Below are positions 23,555-31,633 of a stretch of 64,000 nt of DNA, in pieces. The stretch comes from a virus. The translations under genes were made by a program, and so were the position numbers. Positions within the stretch are counted from its first letter, which is position 1. Each line of letters begins with the position of its first letter. The stretch spans positions 1 to 64,000 of IMG/VR virus record IMGVR_UViG_3300037493_002747. One strand, 5' to 3'. The notes beneath the pieces are model-generated. The model had not been told where the DNA came from, did not search any database, and worked only from the letters and a program-made list of their open reading frames with translations.

Positions 23555-24306
23555 TGATATGGACGGCAAGCAAAACCTTCTTTCGAGATTTGACAGGGCA
23601 TCATTACGGGATGCTTGCCGTCCTGTCTTTACATAGCAAGGTGGGTAATTTCAGAAAGTGGAATTGCCGATGTGATTGTGGAACGGAATGCGTTAAGTAT
23701 GGACATCAGATTCGGGCCGGACAAGTAGTATCCTGTGGTTGTGAACAGAAAAGAAAAGCGAAAGAGACCGGCAATAATAATGCGGTTGATTTAACAGGCA
23801 GGAGATTTGGAAGGCTTGTTGTTATTGGAAGGAGTGGGAGTAATAAGCATCAGAAGGCAAGATGGAAGTGTAAATGTGATTGTGGTAAGGAGAAGTTGCT
23901 TGTTGCTGGATCATTGATTTCTGGAAATTCAGAGTCTTGCGGTTGTATTCAGAAAGAGACGATGCACGAGATTCGATGGAATCCAAATCTTTCACAGGAA
24001 GATCGAGAGACGAATCGAAATCGAGAGATTACCATCCCTGGACTCCATCTATGGCGTAAGGCGGTTTACGAACGGGACGGGTATCGGTGTGTCGTTTGTG
24101 GTGGAAGTAAGAGTGGTCGTTTTGTTGCTCATCACATTGCCTCTTGGGCTGCGAATAAAGATGTGCGGTTAGATGTAGAGAATGGGGTTACATCATGTGT
24201 TGATTGTCACAAGGAATTCCATTCGAGATATGGTTGGGGCGGAAACACTCTCGGACAATGGTCCGAGTTTTTGACTATAAAAAGTCGGATCGGAATCGCA
24301 GTATGA
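23554..24306 (+). CDS. HNH homing endonuclease with two zinc-knuckle repeats
   Basis: A 250-residue free-standing endonuclease. Two N-terminal repeats each contain a L-T-G-x-x-x-G-x-L core, W-x-C-x-CDCG and a SCGC end (about residues 12-65 and 78-130). The C-terminal HNH domain has RDGYRCVVCGG, FVAHHIASW and a final SCVDCHKEFHSRYG, the complete H-N-H/zinc pattern. The start overlaps the previous stop. Such genes spread by cutting allelic sites lacking them; its target is not visible. Confidence 0.85.
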   Translation: MIWTASKTFFRDLTGHHYGMLAVLSLHSKVGNFRKWNCRCDCGTECVKYGHQIRAGQVVSCGCEQKRKAKETGNNNAVDLTGRRFGRLVVIGRSGSNKHQKARWKCKCDCGKEKLLVAGSLISGNSESCGCIQKETMHEIRWNPNLSQEDRETNRNREITIPGLHLWRKAVYERDGYRCVVCGGSKSGRFVAHHIASWAANKDVRLDVENGVTSCVDCHKEFHSRYGWGGNTLGQWSEFLTIKSRIGIAV

Positions 24307-24575
24307 GTGATGTAAGTAGTTCTGAATCAAAGAGTAAACTCTATAGGACCTCGGACATTTATTTTTCAGCCTTTCTGTGTTCTTTGGATTTTCCGCTTAA
24401 GACTACGGAGACTACAGGAACAGCGGATGGCGGGAAGAAGGTTGTTTTTGTATTTTCTGTTCCGGACGTTGATTTGGCGAAAGTCAAGGCACTGTACTTT
24501 GGTGGATCGGGGACAGTCAAAGCTCGTGTATTTGTAGATCATCTGCGAAGTTTCAAGCAAATGTGCTTCACCTAG
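24303..24575 (+). CDS. DUF5659 family protein
   Basis: A 90-residue protein with YRTSDIYFSAFLCSLDFPL, KVVFVFSVPD and YFGGSGTVKARVFVDHLRSFK, characteristic of DUF5659, a small domain seen in phages and bacteria without a known function. ATGA overlap with the HNH gene upstream suggests that gene was inserted ahead of it within an operon. Confidence 0.7.
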   Translation: MSDVSSSESKSKLYRTSDIYFSAFLCSLDFPLKTTETTGTADGGKKVVFVFSVPDVDLAKVKALYFGGSGTVKARVFVDHLRSFKQMCFT

Positions 24576-24630
24576 AATATGTGCTTTACTTGACACCTGA
24601 TTTGTGGTCTACTTCTTATGGAGGTAGATC

Positions 24631-25269
24631 ATGGATAAGATTTGTACAAGATGTGGTCAGGCCAAATCGGATGATTGTTTTGGGAGAGATAAGAATCGAA
24701 AAGATGGCTTGAATTCTTGGTGCCGTGAGTGTGTGAAGGAAACTTCTAAGGCTCATTATGCGGCGAATACTGAAAAACGTCGGGAAGCTAGTTTAGCCAT
24801 CTATCATCGTAACGCTCAGGACGAAGGATTTCGGGACTCTAGGAATGCTCGTCAGCGGGTGTATTCAAAGGACTATATGCGGCGTCCTCGTACTCGCCAG
24901 TTGGCGAGGGGGTGGATGAAGCGGTACATGTCCAAGATCAAGAATAGAATATCCAAACAGTTGTCGTATCAGGTCTGGTACTCGTTGCGTTTGGTACTGG
25001 ACAAGTCGAGGAGTAAGAACGGGAAGCATTGGCCCGAATTGGTAGGATGGACTGTCGAGCAGTTGATGACTCATTTGGAGTCGAAATTTCAGTCGGGGAT
25101 GACCTGGGACAATTATGGTGAGTGGCACATAGATCATGTGACTCCGAGAAGTTGGTTTCCGATTAAGGTTGTCGGGGATGAGGCATTTCGGTCTTGTTGG
25201 AGGTTGGAAAATCTTCAACCTATGTGGGCAAGGGATAATTCGGCAAAGGGCAATAGGTTTTCTGGGTAG
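24631..25269 (+). CDS. HNH-type homing endonuclease with N-terminal zinc finger
   Basis: A 212-residue protein. CTRCGQAKSDDCF and WCRECVKE near the N-terminus form a zinc knuckle; the C-terminal part has EWHIDHVTPRSWF, NLQPMWARDNSAKGNR, the H-N-H-like catalytic block of phage endonucleases. TGGAGG precedes the ATG. It is free-standing, 55 bases after the DUF5659 gene. Confidence 0.8.
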   Translation: MDKICTRCGQAKSDDCFGRDKNRKDGLNSWCRECVKETSKAHYAANTEKRREASLAIYHRNAQDEGFRDSRNARQRVYSKDYMRRPRTRQLARGWMKRYMSKIKNRISKQLSYQVWYSLRLVLDKSRSKNGKHWPELVGWTVEQLMTHLESKFQSGMTWDNYGEWHIDHVTPRSWFPIKVVGDEAFRSCWRLENLQPMWARDNSAKGNRFSG

Positions 25270-25292
25270 TGTTTCACCTGATTGTGTGATAA

Positions 25293-25305
25293 TTCTTTGA
25301 TACTC
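25293..25305 (+). promoter_or_regulatory. TTCTTTGATATTC-type element
   Basis: TTCTTTGATACTC, preceded by GATAA, 24 bp before the ATG at 25330. Strong match to the second recurring motif. Confidence 0.6.
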
Positions 25306-25329
25306 GGTCTACTTGTGAAGGAGTCGGGT

Positions 25330-25722
25330 ATGGACAGAAGAGACAGAATAGCGGGAATAGCCACGAAAGTGGTTTTTCGATTTATCGCAGCGGGGCAGCA
25401 AGAAGAGACAATCTTCGACGCTGCTTTTTCAGTTTTGAGGAAAAAGGCTCGGGAGTACAAGGACAGCCTGGAACAGTCAGCCCGAGATTCCTTACAGGGA
25501 AATTTGATAAAAGACCTTACTGGTAGAGGGTACGATGTAGTATCAGTCGAGATTAGCCTAGGAAAATACCGTGGATCACGGTTTGTTACCTCGGCGAAAG
25601 TGACAGTCAGGATGAAGGATGCTAAGGCTACGAAGAGCCTAGAGAAGGAACTACAACGGTATCATACCCGGTACAATCTCAAGTCGTTTGAAGATGGAGT
25701 GGCGGTATACAACATTAGGTAG
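25330..25722 (+). CDS. Unknown protein with shared N-terminal motif
   Basis: A 130-residue protein starting MDRRDRIAGIATKVV, the recurring N-terminal motif. The rest has a helical half and a strand-rich half (SVEISLGKYRGSRFVTSAKVTV). GAAGGAG lies before the ATG. Function unknown; the motif and late-type promoter make a virion or prohead role possible. Confidence 0.55.
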   Translation: MDRRDRIAGIATKVVFRFIAAGQQEETIFDAAFSVLRKKAREYKDSLEQSARDSLQGNLIKDLTGRGYDVVSVEISLGKYRGSRFVTSAKVTVRMKDAKATKSLEKELQRYHTRYNLKSFEDGVAVYNIR

Positions 25723-25733
25723 GGAGAAGCAAA

Positions 25734-26516
25734 ATGAATTGTGTTACAGCAGGTGTACATGAGGACTATGAATGTCCAAACTGTGGGTGGAAAGGCAACA
25801 AGAGTTATATGGACTATGACGATAAAAAGCTTACGCTGAACTGCCCTCAGTGTGGGAAAACAATTATCCGTCATTACCGTGAAGCAAAAATAGTGGATAG
25901 GGTAGTGGCATCAACGATGCACCTGGCATGGGGTGGAACTTCAATAAGACTGCCATTGGATCGTAGTTTCTATCATCCCAAAGATATTGCGATTGAGACG
26001 ATCACTCCCGAAGGTACTGATTTGGACATTAGGGCCTATCAGCAAAATGGGAGATGGATTGGAGTTGCCTTCGCAGGGAAGGCCAATCGTCCATTGTGGA
26101 ATTACTCATTCCGTGATCGTTCCCAATTGGATCGAAAGGTCGCTGAGACAGTTGAAGACCGTAAAAAGAAAATGGAATACAAACAGAACCGGATGGAGGA
26201 AAAGCGGCAATTCACACACAGTCTGAAAGAGGGAGACATCCTGTATGCCAGTTGGGGATATGATCAGACGAATGTTGATTTCTATCAGGTAACAGAAGTC
26301 GGGGCAAAGAGTGTGAAGATCAGGGAGATTGGACAGAAGGTGGTTGGTGGCTCGGTTGGCTCTGATTTGGTTGTTGCAGTACCGAATCATTTTACTGGTC
26401 CGGAACAGATGAAGATTGTGAGTACTGGCAACTCAGTGAGAATCAAATCCTACTCTAGCGCATATCGCTGGGATGGTAAGCCACAGCATCAAACAGCATC
26501 TGGATATGGGCATTGA
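25734..26516 (+). CDS. Zinc-ribbon protein with phage-type C-terminal domain
   Basis: A 260-residue protein. N-terminal zinc ribbon YECPNCGWKG and LNCPQCGKTI (about residues 12-45); the middle has a charged helix (about 145-165); the C-terminal LKEGDILYASWGYDQTNVDFYQVTE block (about 170-195) begins a beta-rich domain that I recognise as common in phage accessory proteins but cannot name. Function unknown. Confidence 0.6.
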   Translation: MNCVTAGVHEDYECPNCGWKGNKSYMDYDDKKLTLNCPQCGKTIIRHYREAKIVDRVVASTMHLAWGGTSIRLPLDRSFYHPKDIAIETITPEGTDLDIRAYQQNGRWIGVAFAGKANRPLWNYSFRDRSQLDRKVAETVEDRKKKMEYKQNRMEEKRQFTHSLKEGDILYASWGYDQTNVDFYQVTEVGAKSVKIREIGQKVVGGSVGSDLVVAVPNHFTGPEQMKIVSTGNSVRIKSYSSAYRWDGKPQHQTASGYGH

Positions 26517-26527
26517 GGGGGTTCAAG

Positions 26528-26905
26528 ATGGACAGAATAACGCGAATAGCAAGTAAGATGGTCGCAGGCACTTCTCTGGATGGAATGAGTAACCAGCGGG
26601 CAAAGAGAAGGATCAATGAGGTTCTAAAGAGACACACGAAGGGATTCTTCTCGGATGAGTATTGGGCTCCGGTGAATGAGACATGGAAGGCTTTGACGGA
26701 TGAGGGCATAGATTGGACTCTTGAAGGAACCAAATACGACCATGATAGGGATAACGTGCCTACCAGTAAGACATGGACGTTCAAAGTGGAATTCCTAAAT
26801 GACCGTGGAAGGCCAACTACGGTATATGGGGTGATTGTGGCTTCAGGATGCGCCTCTGTGAAATCACCACTTGACAGATACGATTTAGTTGCTTATGTGA
26901 GTTGA
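26528..26905 (+). CDS. Unknown protein with shared N-terminal motif
   Basis: A 125-residue protein starting MDRITRIASKMVAGTS, the clearest copy of the recurring N-terminal motif. A GAGGGGG ribosome binding site precedes the ATG. The C-terminal part is strand-rich. Function unknown. Confidence 0.55.
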   Translation: MDRITRIASKMVAGTSLDGMSNQRAKRRINEVLKRHTKGFFSDEYWAPVNETWKALTDEGIDWTLEGTKYDHDRDNVPTSKTWTFKVEFLNDRGRPTTVYGVIVASGCASVKSPLDRYDLVAYVS

Positions 26906-26915
26906 GGAGTTGATT

Positions 26916-27713
26916 ATGAGCTTTTTCCCTGGAACTTTCATTCCTACAGGGCTAGGTACTACACCAAGGTTCAGTCACCTTGTTGATGATTTGATGACGC
27001 CTCGTTTGATGTCTTTCAGGATGATTCATATAGCAGATGAGCCTTGTGAGTTGAAGCCAGACAGGGTTACATGGAAGACTACATTCGGCAATTGGCTCCA
27101 AGGAGAGAACATCGTCCTTCGCAAGGGCGGAATGATGTTGGATATGAGCACTGAGGTAACTGACATTAGTTACACTTACGGGACATTCAAGGCAGGCATT
27201 CCGGATTTGGATGGTCAGAGGGTATCGAGAGATACCCTAGAAGCGACGTATGTGTTTGATTATTTCCCAGAAGTGGTTTTGGAGGGTTTCATTACGGCTG
27301 CGGTGAGTATAATCAATACGACTGCGGTAGGTCCTCCGACAAGTTACACGGTTGATTCATCCCCAACAAACTGGGAAGGCGTCATTGTAGATGTGGCATA
27401 TGCTATGTGTATGGAGAAACTTCTTTTGGATTATGATCTATGGCGGTACCGTTTGGTATTTGCTATTGGTCCGAATGAGATGGAGGGTGGTGGTGGAGAT
27501 ATTGCCAGTCAGCTCACTACGCTCAAACAGAATGCGGAACAGCGGGCGGAGAAGGCCATGGACAACCCGAAGTTCAAGACTGGTAACTACTTATCACCTC
27601 CGACGGGTATTTACTTCAGTTCAATACGGGGATTTGGTAGTTCGATGGGAGGGCATGGAGTGCCATTCGTGACAGGAAGGCTTCGCGGATGGAAACCTAA
27701 CAAGTGGATTTAG
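26916..27713 (+). CDS. Probable virion structural protein
   Basis: A 265-residue protein rich in beta strands with phage-structural character (Gly/Ser/Thr-rich loops, few charged residues, FKAGIPDLDGQRVSRDTLEATYVFDYFPE). It opens the run of virion genes leading to the tail block. The exact role (connector, neck or minor capsid) cannot be read. Confidence 0.55.
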   Translation: MSFFPGTFIPTGLGTTPRFSHLVDDLMTPRLMSFRMIHIADEPCELKPDRVTWKTTFGNWLQGENIVLRKGGMMLDMSTEVTDISYTYGTFKAGIPDLDGQRVSRDTLEATYVFDYFPEVVLEGFITAAVSIINTTAVGPPTSYTVDSSPTNWEGVIVDVAYAMCMEKLLLDYDLWRYRLVFAIGPNEMEGGGGDIASQLTTLKQNAEQRAEKAMDNPKFKTGNYLSPPTGIYFSSIRGFGSSMGGHGVPFVTGRLRGWKPNKWI

Positions 27714-27728
27714 TCTGTGAGGTAAGTT

Positions 27729-28103
27729 ATGGCTAATGAGATACAATACAGTTTCAACATTGGACTGACTAATGGCTTGCTTTCAGACAAGTACAATACT
27801 GCTTCAAAGGCAAACCAGAGCAATGCCAATATGGTTAGGAATACTCAGACTCTCCTATCTGCTTCGGCTCAAGGAGATCAATTGGATGTTGGAGGTGTGC
27901 TTGTTCCTGGGCTTGCAGTTTTCACTAATCTTGATTCGACGAATTTTGCAGAGATTGGGATAATAGTTTCAGGGACTTTTTATCCATTTTTGAAGTTGTT
28001 GAGTGGTCAGAGTAGTGGACCATTATTCCTTGGTGCAACGGCAATTTATGGACGGGCTAACACTGGTAATGTCAAGTTGTTCTACATCATTTACGATACG
28101 TGA
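27729..28103 (+). CDS. Small virion-like protein
   Basis: A 124-residue protein of low charge, serine/asparagine/glycine-rich, with hydrophobic strands in the second half (EIGIIVSGTFYPFLKLL). Composition and place suggest a virion component. AGGTAAG precedes the ATG. Family unknown. Confidence 0.5.
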   Translation: MANEIQYSFNIGLTNGLLSDKYNTASKANQSNANMVRNTQTLLSASAQGDQLDVGGVLVPGLAVFTNLDSTNFAEIGIIVSGTFYPFLKLLSGQSSGPLFLGATAIYGRANTGNVKLFYIIYDT

Positions 28104-28106
28104 CAT

Positions 28107-28403
28107 ATGGACTATTCACAAGAAATTGAAGAGATTGGCAGTTTGATTGTTTCGGCGGCATTGATTCTTGAAATTCGCCGAGAGGTCGCCACAGTAATGC
28201 GCGAAGGTTTTGTAGTTTCTGATGGGAATCATCATCCTCTTGGAGAAGGTTATGATGTAGTGGTAAAGTGTGGTAATACAGATCGTCCAGATGTATATCG
28301 GCGACTTCGAGGGAATATACAGGATGTTCATGTTGAGAAGATAGCTGAAGGTGTATTGGGGATTCGTTCGGCTCGAAGGATGCGTGGAATGAAGGGGATT
28401 TGA
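28107..28403 (+). CDS. Unknown small protein
   Basis: A 98-residue protein, helical N-terminus then strands, basic C-terminus (GIRSARRMRGMKGI). Three bases after the preceding gene. Function unknown. Confidence 0.5.
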   Translation: MDYSQEIEEIGSLIVSAALILEIRREVATVMREGFVVSDGNHHPLGEGYDVVVKCGNTDRPDVYRRLRGNIQDVHVEKIAEGVLGIRSARRMRGMKGI

Positions 28404-28404
28404 A

Positions 28405-29184
28405 ATGAGTGATATTAGCCCTAGCACTGGAGAGCAGTTTTACAGTGGGTCATGGCAGGACATTCAAGATGTATTGAGGGTTCTGAACATTGGTGAAGGC
28501 AAGATGTCTCAGGTCACTCAGCCGATGGTGAATCGGTATCAGGAGATGGTTGACCGGGATATTGATGCTCTTCTTAATGATACGTACCATACCCCGATTC
28601 GTTCGTTCAACATGGTGCAACCGACGATCAGTAGTACACCTGCTGTACCGGGCGGTTCGGTGAGTGGAGTGATTGCAATAACATCTGGAGTCAATTCTAT
28701 TACTGTATCTGGGGCGGGGTGGGTCTTTACCCCTACAACGGTTGTAGTTACGGTTACCATGCCTGCTGGCGGGGATCATATTTTTGCCACGGTGGATGAG
28801 AGTACGATTACAATGAATGGGTTTACGGCGCATTTGTCTGCTCCTACACCGGCATCTGGATATTCTTTGTCTTACATTGTTACGGCTGAAGCTATTCCTG
28901 GGTCATCTGTTCCAAGTACGGGAACACAGGTTCGGGTATTTCCGGGAGATGTTCGTAGGGCAGCTCGGTATTGGACGGCTGGACAGCTCTTAGTTAATGA
29001 GTTTCAACAGCTTGAATCCAATCTTACGGAACAGGCGACTCAGATGGTATCGGATGCTAGGATGCAGGTATATGCGTTTAGTCGTCCGAATCACAGGATT
29101 CCGGGACAAAGGAGAAAGAGTAATATATCACATTTTCTTCCGGCATCGTTGCAGCCATCAGCTTTTCCAGAGAGACCATCGTGA
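28405..29184 (+). CDS. Putative head-tail connector with inserted Ig-like domain
   Basis: A 259-residue protein. Helical ends (about residues 15-65 and 195-235; MVDRDIDALLNDTYHTPIR and QFFQ-type helices) flank a serine/threonine/valine-rich beta domain (about 80-170, GVNSITVSGAGWVFTP) resembling an immunoglobulin-like insertion. Helical-shell adaptor proteins at the neck of tailed phages often have this layout. The assignment is by composition and position. Confidence 0.45.
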   Translation: MSDISPSTGEQFYSGSWQDIQDVLRVLNIGEGKMSQVTQPMVNRYQEMVDRDIDALLNDTYHTPIRSFNMVQPTISSTPAVPGGSVSGVIAITSGVNSITVSGAGWVFTPTTVVVTVTMPAGGDHIFATVDESTITMNGFTAHLSAPTPASGYSLSYIVTAEAIPGSSVPSTGTQVRVFPGDVRRAARYWTAGQLLVNEFQQLESNLTEQATQMVSDARMQVYAFSRPNHRIPGQRRKSNISHFLPASLQPSAFPERPS

Positions 29185-29194
29185 GGATTAACAT

Positions 29195-29524
29195 ATGAAT
29201 AGGATAGCCAGAGATATCCTTCAGGTTGCATCGGAACTTTTACCAAGGCTCAAGGTAACGTTCACTCGTACACCGAAGATTGAGGAACGAGATTTGACTT
29301 CTATTCATATCGACATTCAGAGATTCGTGACAACGCTGAGGAAGAATGAGGATTTGGAATGTCTTGTGTCGCGGAGGGATGATGACAAGGTTATGGAGAT
29401 CACCATTGGTTTTACGGATCATGAGGAGATGAAGGGCATCGTAGACAGTATGGAAGAAATGATCAAAAAACTTGGCAAGAAATCCAAAATAGATGTGAAT
29501 ATCGAACGGTCTTGCAAAAAGTGA
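29195..29524 (+). CDS. Unknown protein with shared N-terminal motif
   Basis: A 109-residue protein starting MNRIARDILQVASELL. The remaining sequence alternates strand and helix in a ferredoxin-like pattern (KVTFTRTPKIEERD, EITIGFTDHEEMKGIVDSM). Function unknown. Confidence 0.5.
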   Translation: MNRIARDILQVASELLPRLKVTFTRTPKIEERDLTSIHIDIQRFVTTLRKNEDLECLVSRRDDDKVMEITIGFTDHEEMKGIVDSMEEMIKKLGKKSKIDVNIERSCKK

Positions 29525-29604
29525 AGAAAAATCTGTAGAAAATGTACACTAGTTTGTATATCAATCACTATTGTCTGTGGTTTATGGATTAGGGGAATTC
29601 GACA

Positions 29605-29673
29605 ATGGAGCAATGGGAACAATATAAGACAGAGATGAGAGGTGTTTTATCTATACAAATCCCTCAAATTTGA
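29605..29673 (+). CDS. Short leader frame coupled to the next gene
   Basis: A 22-codon frame (MEQWEQYKTEMRG...) preceded by AGGGGA. Its TGA overlaps the TTG start of the next gene (TTGA), as ATGA overlaps do elsewhere here. It may be a leader peptide ensuring re-initiation, or the true N-terminus of the next gene displaced by a frameshift. Confidence 0.35.
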   Translation: MEQWEQYKTEMRGVLSIQIPQI

Positions 29674-30218
29674 TTCAGACGCTGATTGGTCTTCTTGATC
29701 GTAATTCACCATCAATTAATCAGGTGGTCCGTGCATATCAAGGCAATCGTAAGTTGATGGTATTACCGGGGATGCGTAGGGTAGTACCTGCGGATGCCTA
29801 TCCTGTATTGGAGATTGAGCCTGGGGATGTCCCTAATCAGTGGGCAACGACTAGGGCACAGAGACCAAGATATCAATTTCGGTGTACTTTGACGGTGAAA
29901 GTGGATAAGGAGCAGTATGGGGTAGAGTATATTTGCACCTTGGGGACGACCATTGTGGAGATAATGACCAGTCCTGAGAATCTTCAAATGCCAGTGGTGA
30001 ATGAGACGAAGTGGGATTTAGTGGGAGGGCTCTGTCAGACATTTATATTGGACAGTTTGGTGGATTCGGCGAATTATTCGGCAGACAAGCAGGGATCGAT
30101 CAGAAAGGCAGAGTTCAATTGGTTTGCTTTAATCCATGAACCGTACCCGGAATCAAAGTGGAAAGTCAATAGTTCAAGTACTCCTACGGTGATTCGACCG
30201 ATCATTCTGTCATCGTAA
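29670..30218 (+). CDS. Putative tail-completion or terminator-type protein
   Basis: A 182-residue protein with the alpha-beta pattern of phage head-tail joining or tail-terminator proteins (LIGLLDRNSPSINQVVRAYQG; VPNQWATTRAQRPRYQFRCTLTVKV). No ATG or GTG start exists in this frame because it opens after a TAA at 29625, so TTG at 29670 is the only usual start codon. It has no ribosome binding site of its own and overlaps a short upstream frame. The role is inferred from position between connector-like and tube genes. Confidence 0.5.
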   Translation: MIQTLIGLLDRNSPSINQVVRAYQGNRKLMVLPGMRRVVPADAYPVLEIEPGDVPNQWATTRAQRPRYQFRCTLTVKVDKEQYGVEYICTLGTTIVEIMTSPENLQMPVVNETKWDLVGGLCQTFILDSLVDSANYSADKQGSIRKAEFNWFALIHEPYPESKWKVNSSSTPTVIRPIILSS

Positions 30219-30221
30219 TAA

Positions 30222-30234
30222 TTCTTTGATATTC
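30222..30234 (+). promoter_or_regulatory. TTCTTTGATATTC element
   Basis: TAATAATTCTTTGATATTC, the best copy of the second recurring motif, 17 bp before the ATG at 30252. Confidence 0.6.
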
Positions 30235-30251
30235 AGACTATAGGTAGAGAC

Positions 30252-30479
30252 ATGAAAATAAGCAGTAGAACACTTAGGGATGAGATGACCCAGATCATCA
30301 AGACTGGTGATATCCCATACCAGTCTAATAGAAGGGCTGTAGAAGCATTTGACATTTATCGTGATGATGAGGAAGGTCGTCAAGAGTTGATTGCGATGCT
30401 TGAAGGGTTGGATGTTTTCATCATGAATTTGGAGATTATGGGATATGACTTCGAGACGGTTGCAAGGACGAGTGGGTAA
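30252..30479 (+). CDS. Unknown small protein
   Basis: A 75-residue acidic helical protein. It directly follows a late-type promoter element with GGTAGAG before the ATG. Function unknown. Confidence 0.5.
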   Translation: MKISSRTLRDEMTQIIKTGDIPYQSNRRAVEAFDIYRDDEEGRQELIAMLEGLDVFIMNLEIMGYDFETVARTSG

Positions 30480-30510
30480 TCCATTCGTCAGACAAGGAAC
30501 GATACGGGAT

Positions 30511-30750
30511 ATGGCAGCCGTTGCGAAGAAACTCGCAATGATCCGTTCTGCCGTAGAAGAGGTTGAAAAGGCTGAAGACATGATATCGTCGTCGAATAAG
30601 GGATCGCGGGAGTGGAGCAAGGCGGTTGAGAAAATGAACTTGTCCGGTAAGAAGGGGCAGGAATGGTGTGGTGAGGCAGTTGCGATTTTGAATGGAGTAA
30701 AGAGGAAGTCCGAAGGGTATTTGAGGGGATTGCAGAATGCCGCTTATTGA
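30511..30750 (+). CDS. Unknown helical protein
   Basis: A 79-residue helical protein (AAVAKKLAMIRSAVEEVEKAE near the start), basic C-terminus. The start is uncertain: a GTG at 30472 overlapping the previous stop is an alternative. It overlaps the next gene by 14 bases. Function unknown. Confidence 0.45.
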   Translation: MAAVAKKLAMIRSAVEEVEKAEDMISSSNKGSREWSKAVEKMNLSGKKGQEWCGEAVAILNGVKRKSEGYLRGLQNAAY

Positions 30751-31534
30751 TACAACTACGTTGTTGAAGGTTGCAGATAGGGCTGCTTATCAGTATGGCC
30801 AGCTTCAGGATACTTGTACCGCAATTCAGGCGGAAGGCAATGGGTATTACTTCGATATCGTTTCGGCTACGGAAGACCCCGATGTTGAAATCCCTTGTGA
30901 TTCTGAGTATTACGACGTTGATGAGGATTTTAACGTTGGATTCATGGTTGCGTATGGCACAAGATTGTCGAATATTTTGGGTGCAATGGAGGCTCATTTC
31001 AGCCGGGATAATGGGTCGGGATTACCATTACAGGTAGGTGGTTGGGATGGTTACCTGACAGCGAAGAATAAGCGTGTAAGCTACTACTTTGCTCAGTTGT
31101 TTTTTGCAACACATGGGTTTTATATGCTTGCGAATGATGTGTTTTCGGAGAGTGTGGACCAGTTTGCTAGGTTACAGGTTACTACTGGACCTGTTTTGAC
31201 ATATACAGATGGAGTGAATTACGGAACTGGGGCAGCGGCAAACCCCGCGAATGGAACATTCTATGCTGCTACGCAATTGAAAGTGGTCGTGACAACGATG
31301 GGAGCGACACAGTTGGATGTTCGTTTATCCGTAAAGGACCTCAACAACAACTTGGCGACTATTGATGTTACGATTCCAGGAGGATCACTGCCGGGAGCAG
31401 AGATTCCTATTGGTACGACGACTGATCGGTTTCTTGATGTGACTGCGGCGATTTTCAAGCCAGCGGGTTCAACAGGGACGGTCGGAGATGATATAAATGT
31501 GATGAACTTAAAAGAGCGACAGATTGCTTTGTAA
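30737..31534 (+). CDS. Probable virion structural protein
   Basis: A 265-residue beta-rich, threonine/asparagine-rich protein just upstream of the tube genes. The C-terminal 100 residues (LKVVVTTMGATQLDVRLSVKD) look like a small beta-sandwich. Position suggests a tail or neck component; no family is recognised. Confidence 0.5.
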   Translation: MPLIDTTTLLKVADRAAYQYGQLQDTCTAIQAEGNGYYFDIVSATEDPDVEIPCDSEYYDVDEDFNVGFMVAYGTRLSNILGAMEAHFSRDNGSGLPLQVGGWDGYLTAKNKRVSYYFAQLFFATHGFYMLANDVFSESVDQFARLQVTTGPVLTYTDGVNYGTGAAANPANGTFYAATQLKVVVTTMGATQLDVRLSVKDLNNNLATIDVTIPGGSLPGAEIPIGTTTDRFLDVTAAIFKPAGSTGTVGDDINVMNLKERQIAL

Positions 31535-31545
31535 TCCCGTCATTA

Positions 31546-31558
31546 TTCCTTTATATTC
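31546..31558 (+). promoter_or_regulatory. TTCTTTGATATTC-type element
   Basis: TTCCTTTATATTC differs from the consensus at two positions. It lies 75 bp before the intron-containing tail-tube gene and would drive the tail block. Confidence 0.5.
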
Positions 31559-31633
31559 TATCATGTATAGAGTGGCAGGAGTTAGATCGGAAAGAAACCG
31601 AGATGTTGCTGAGGAACAAAGGAGGATACTAAT

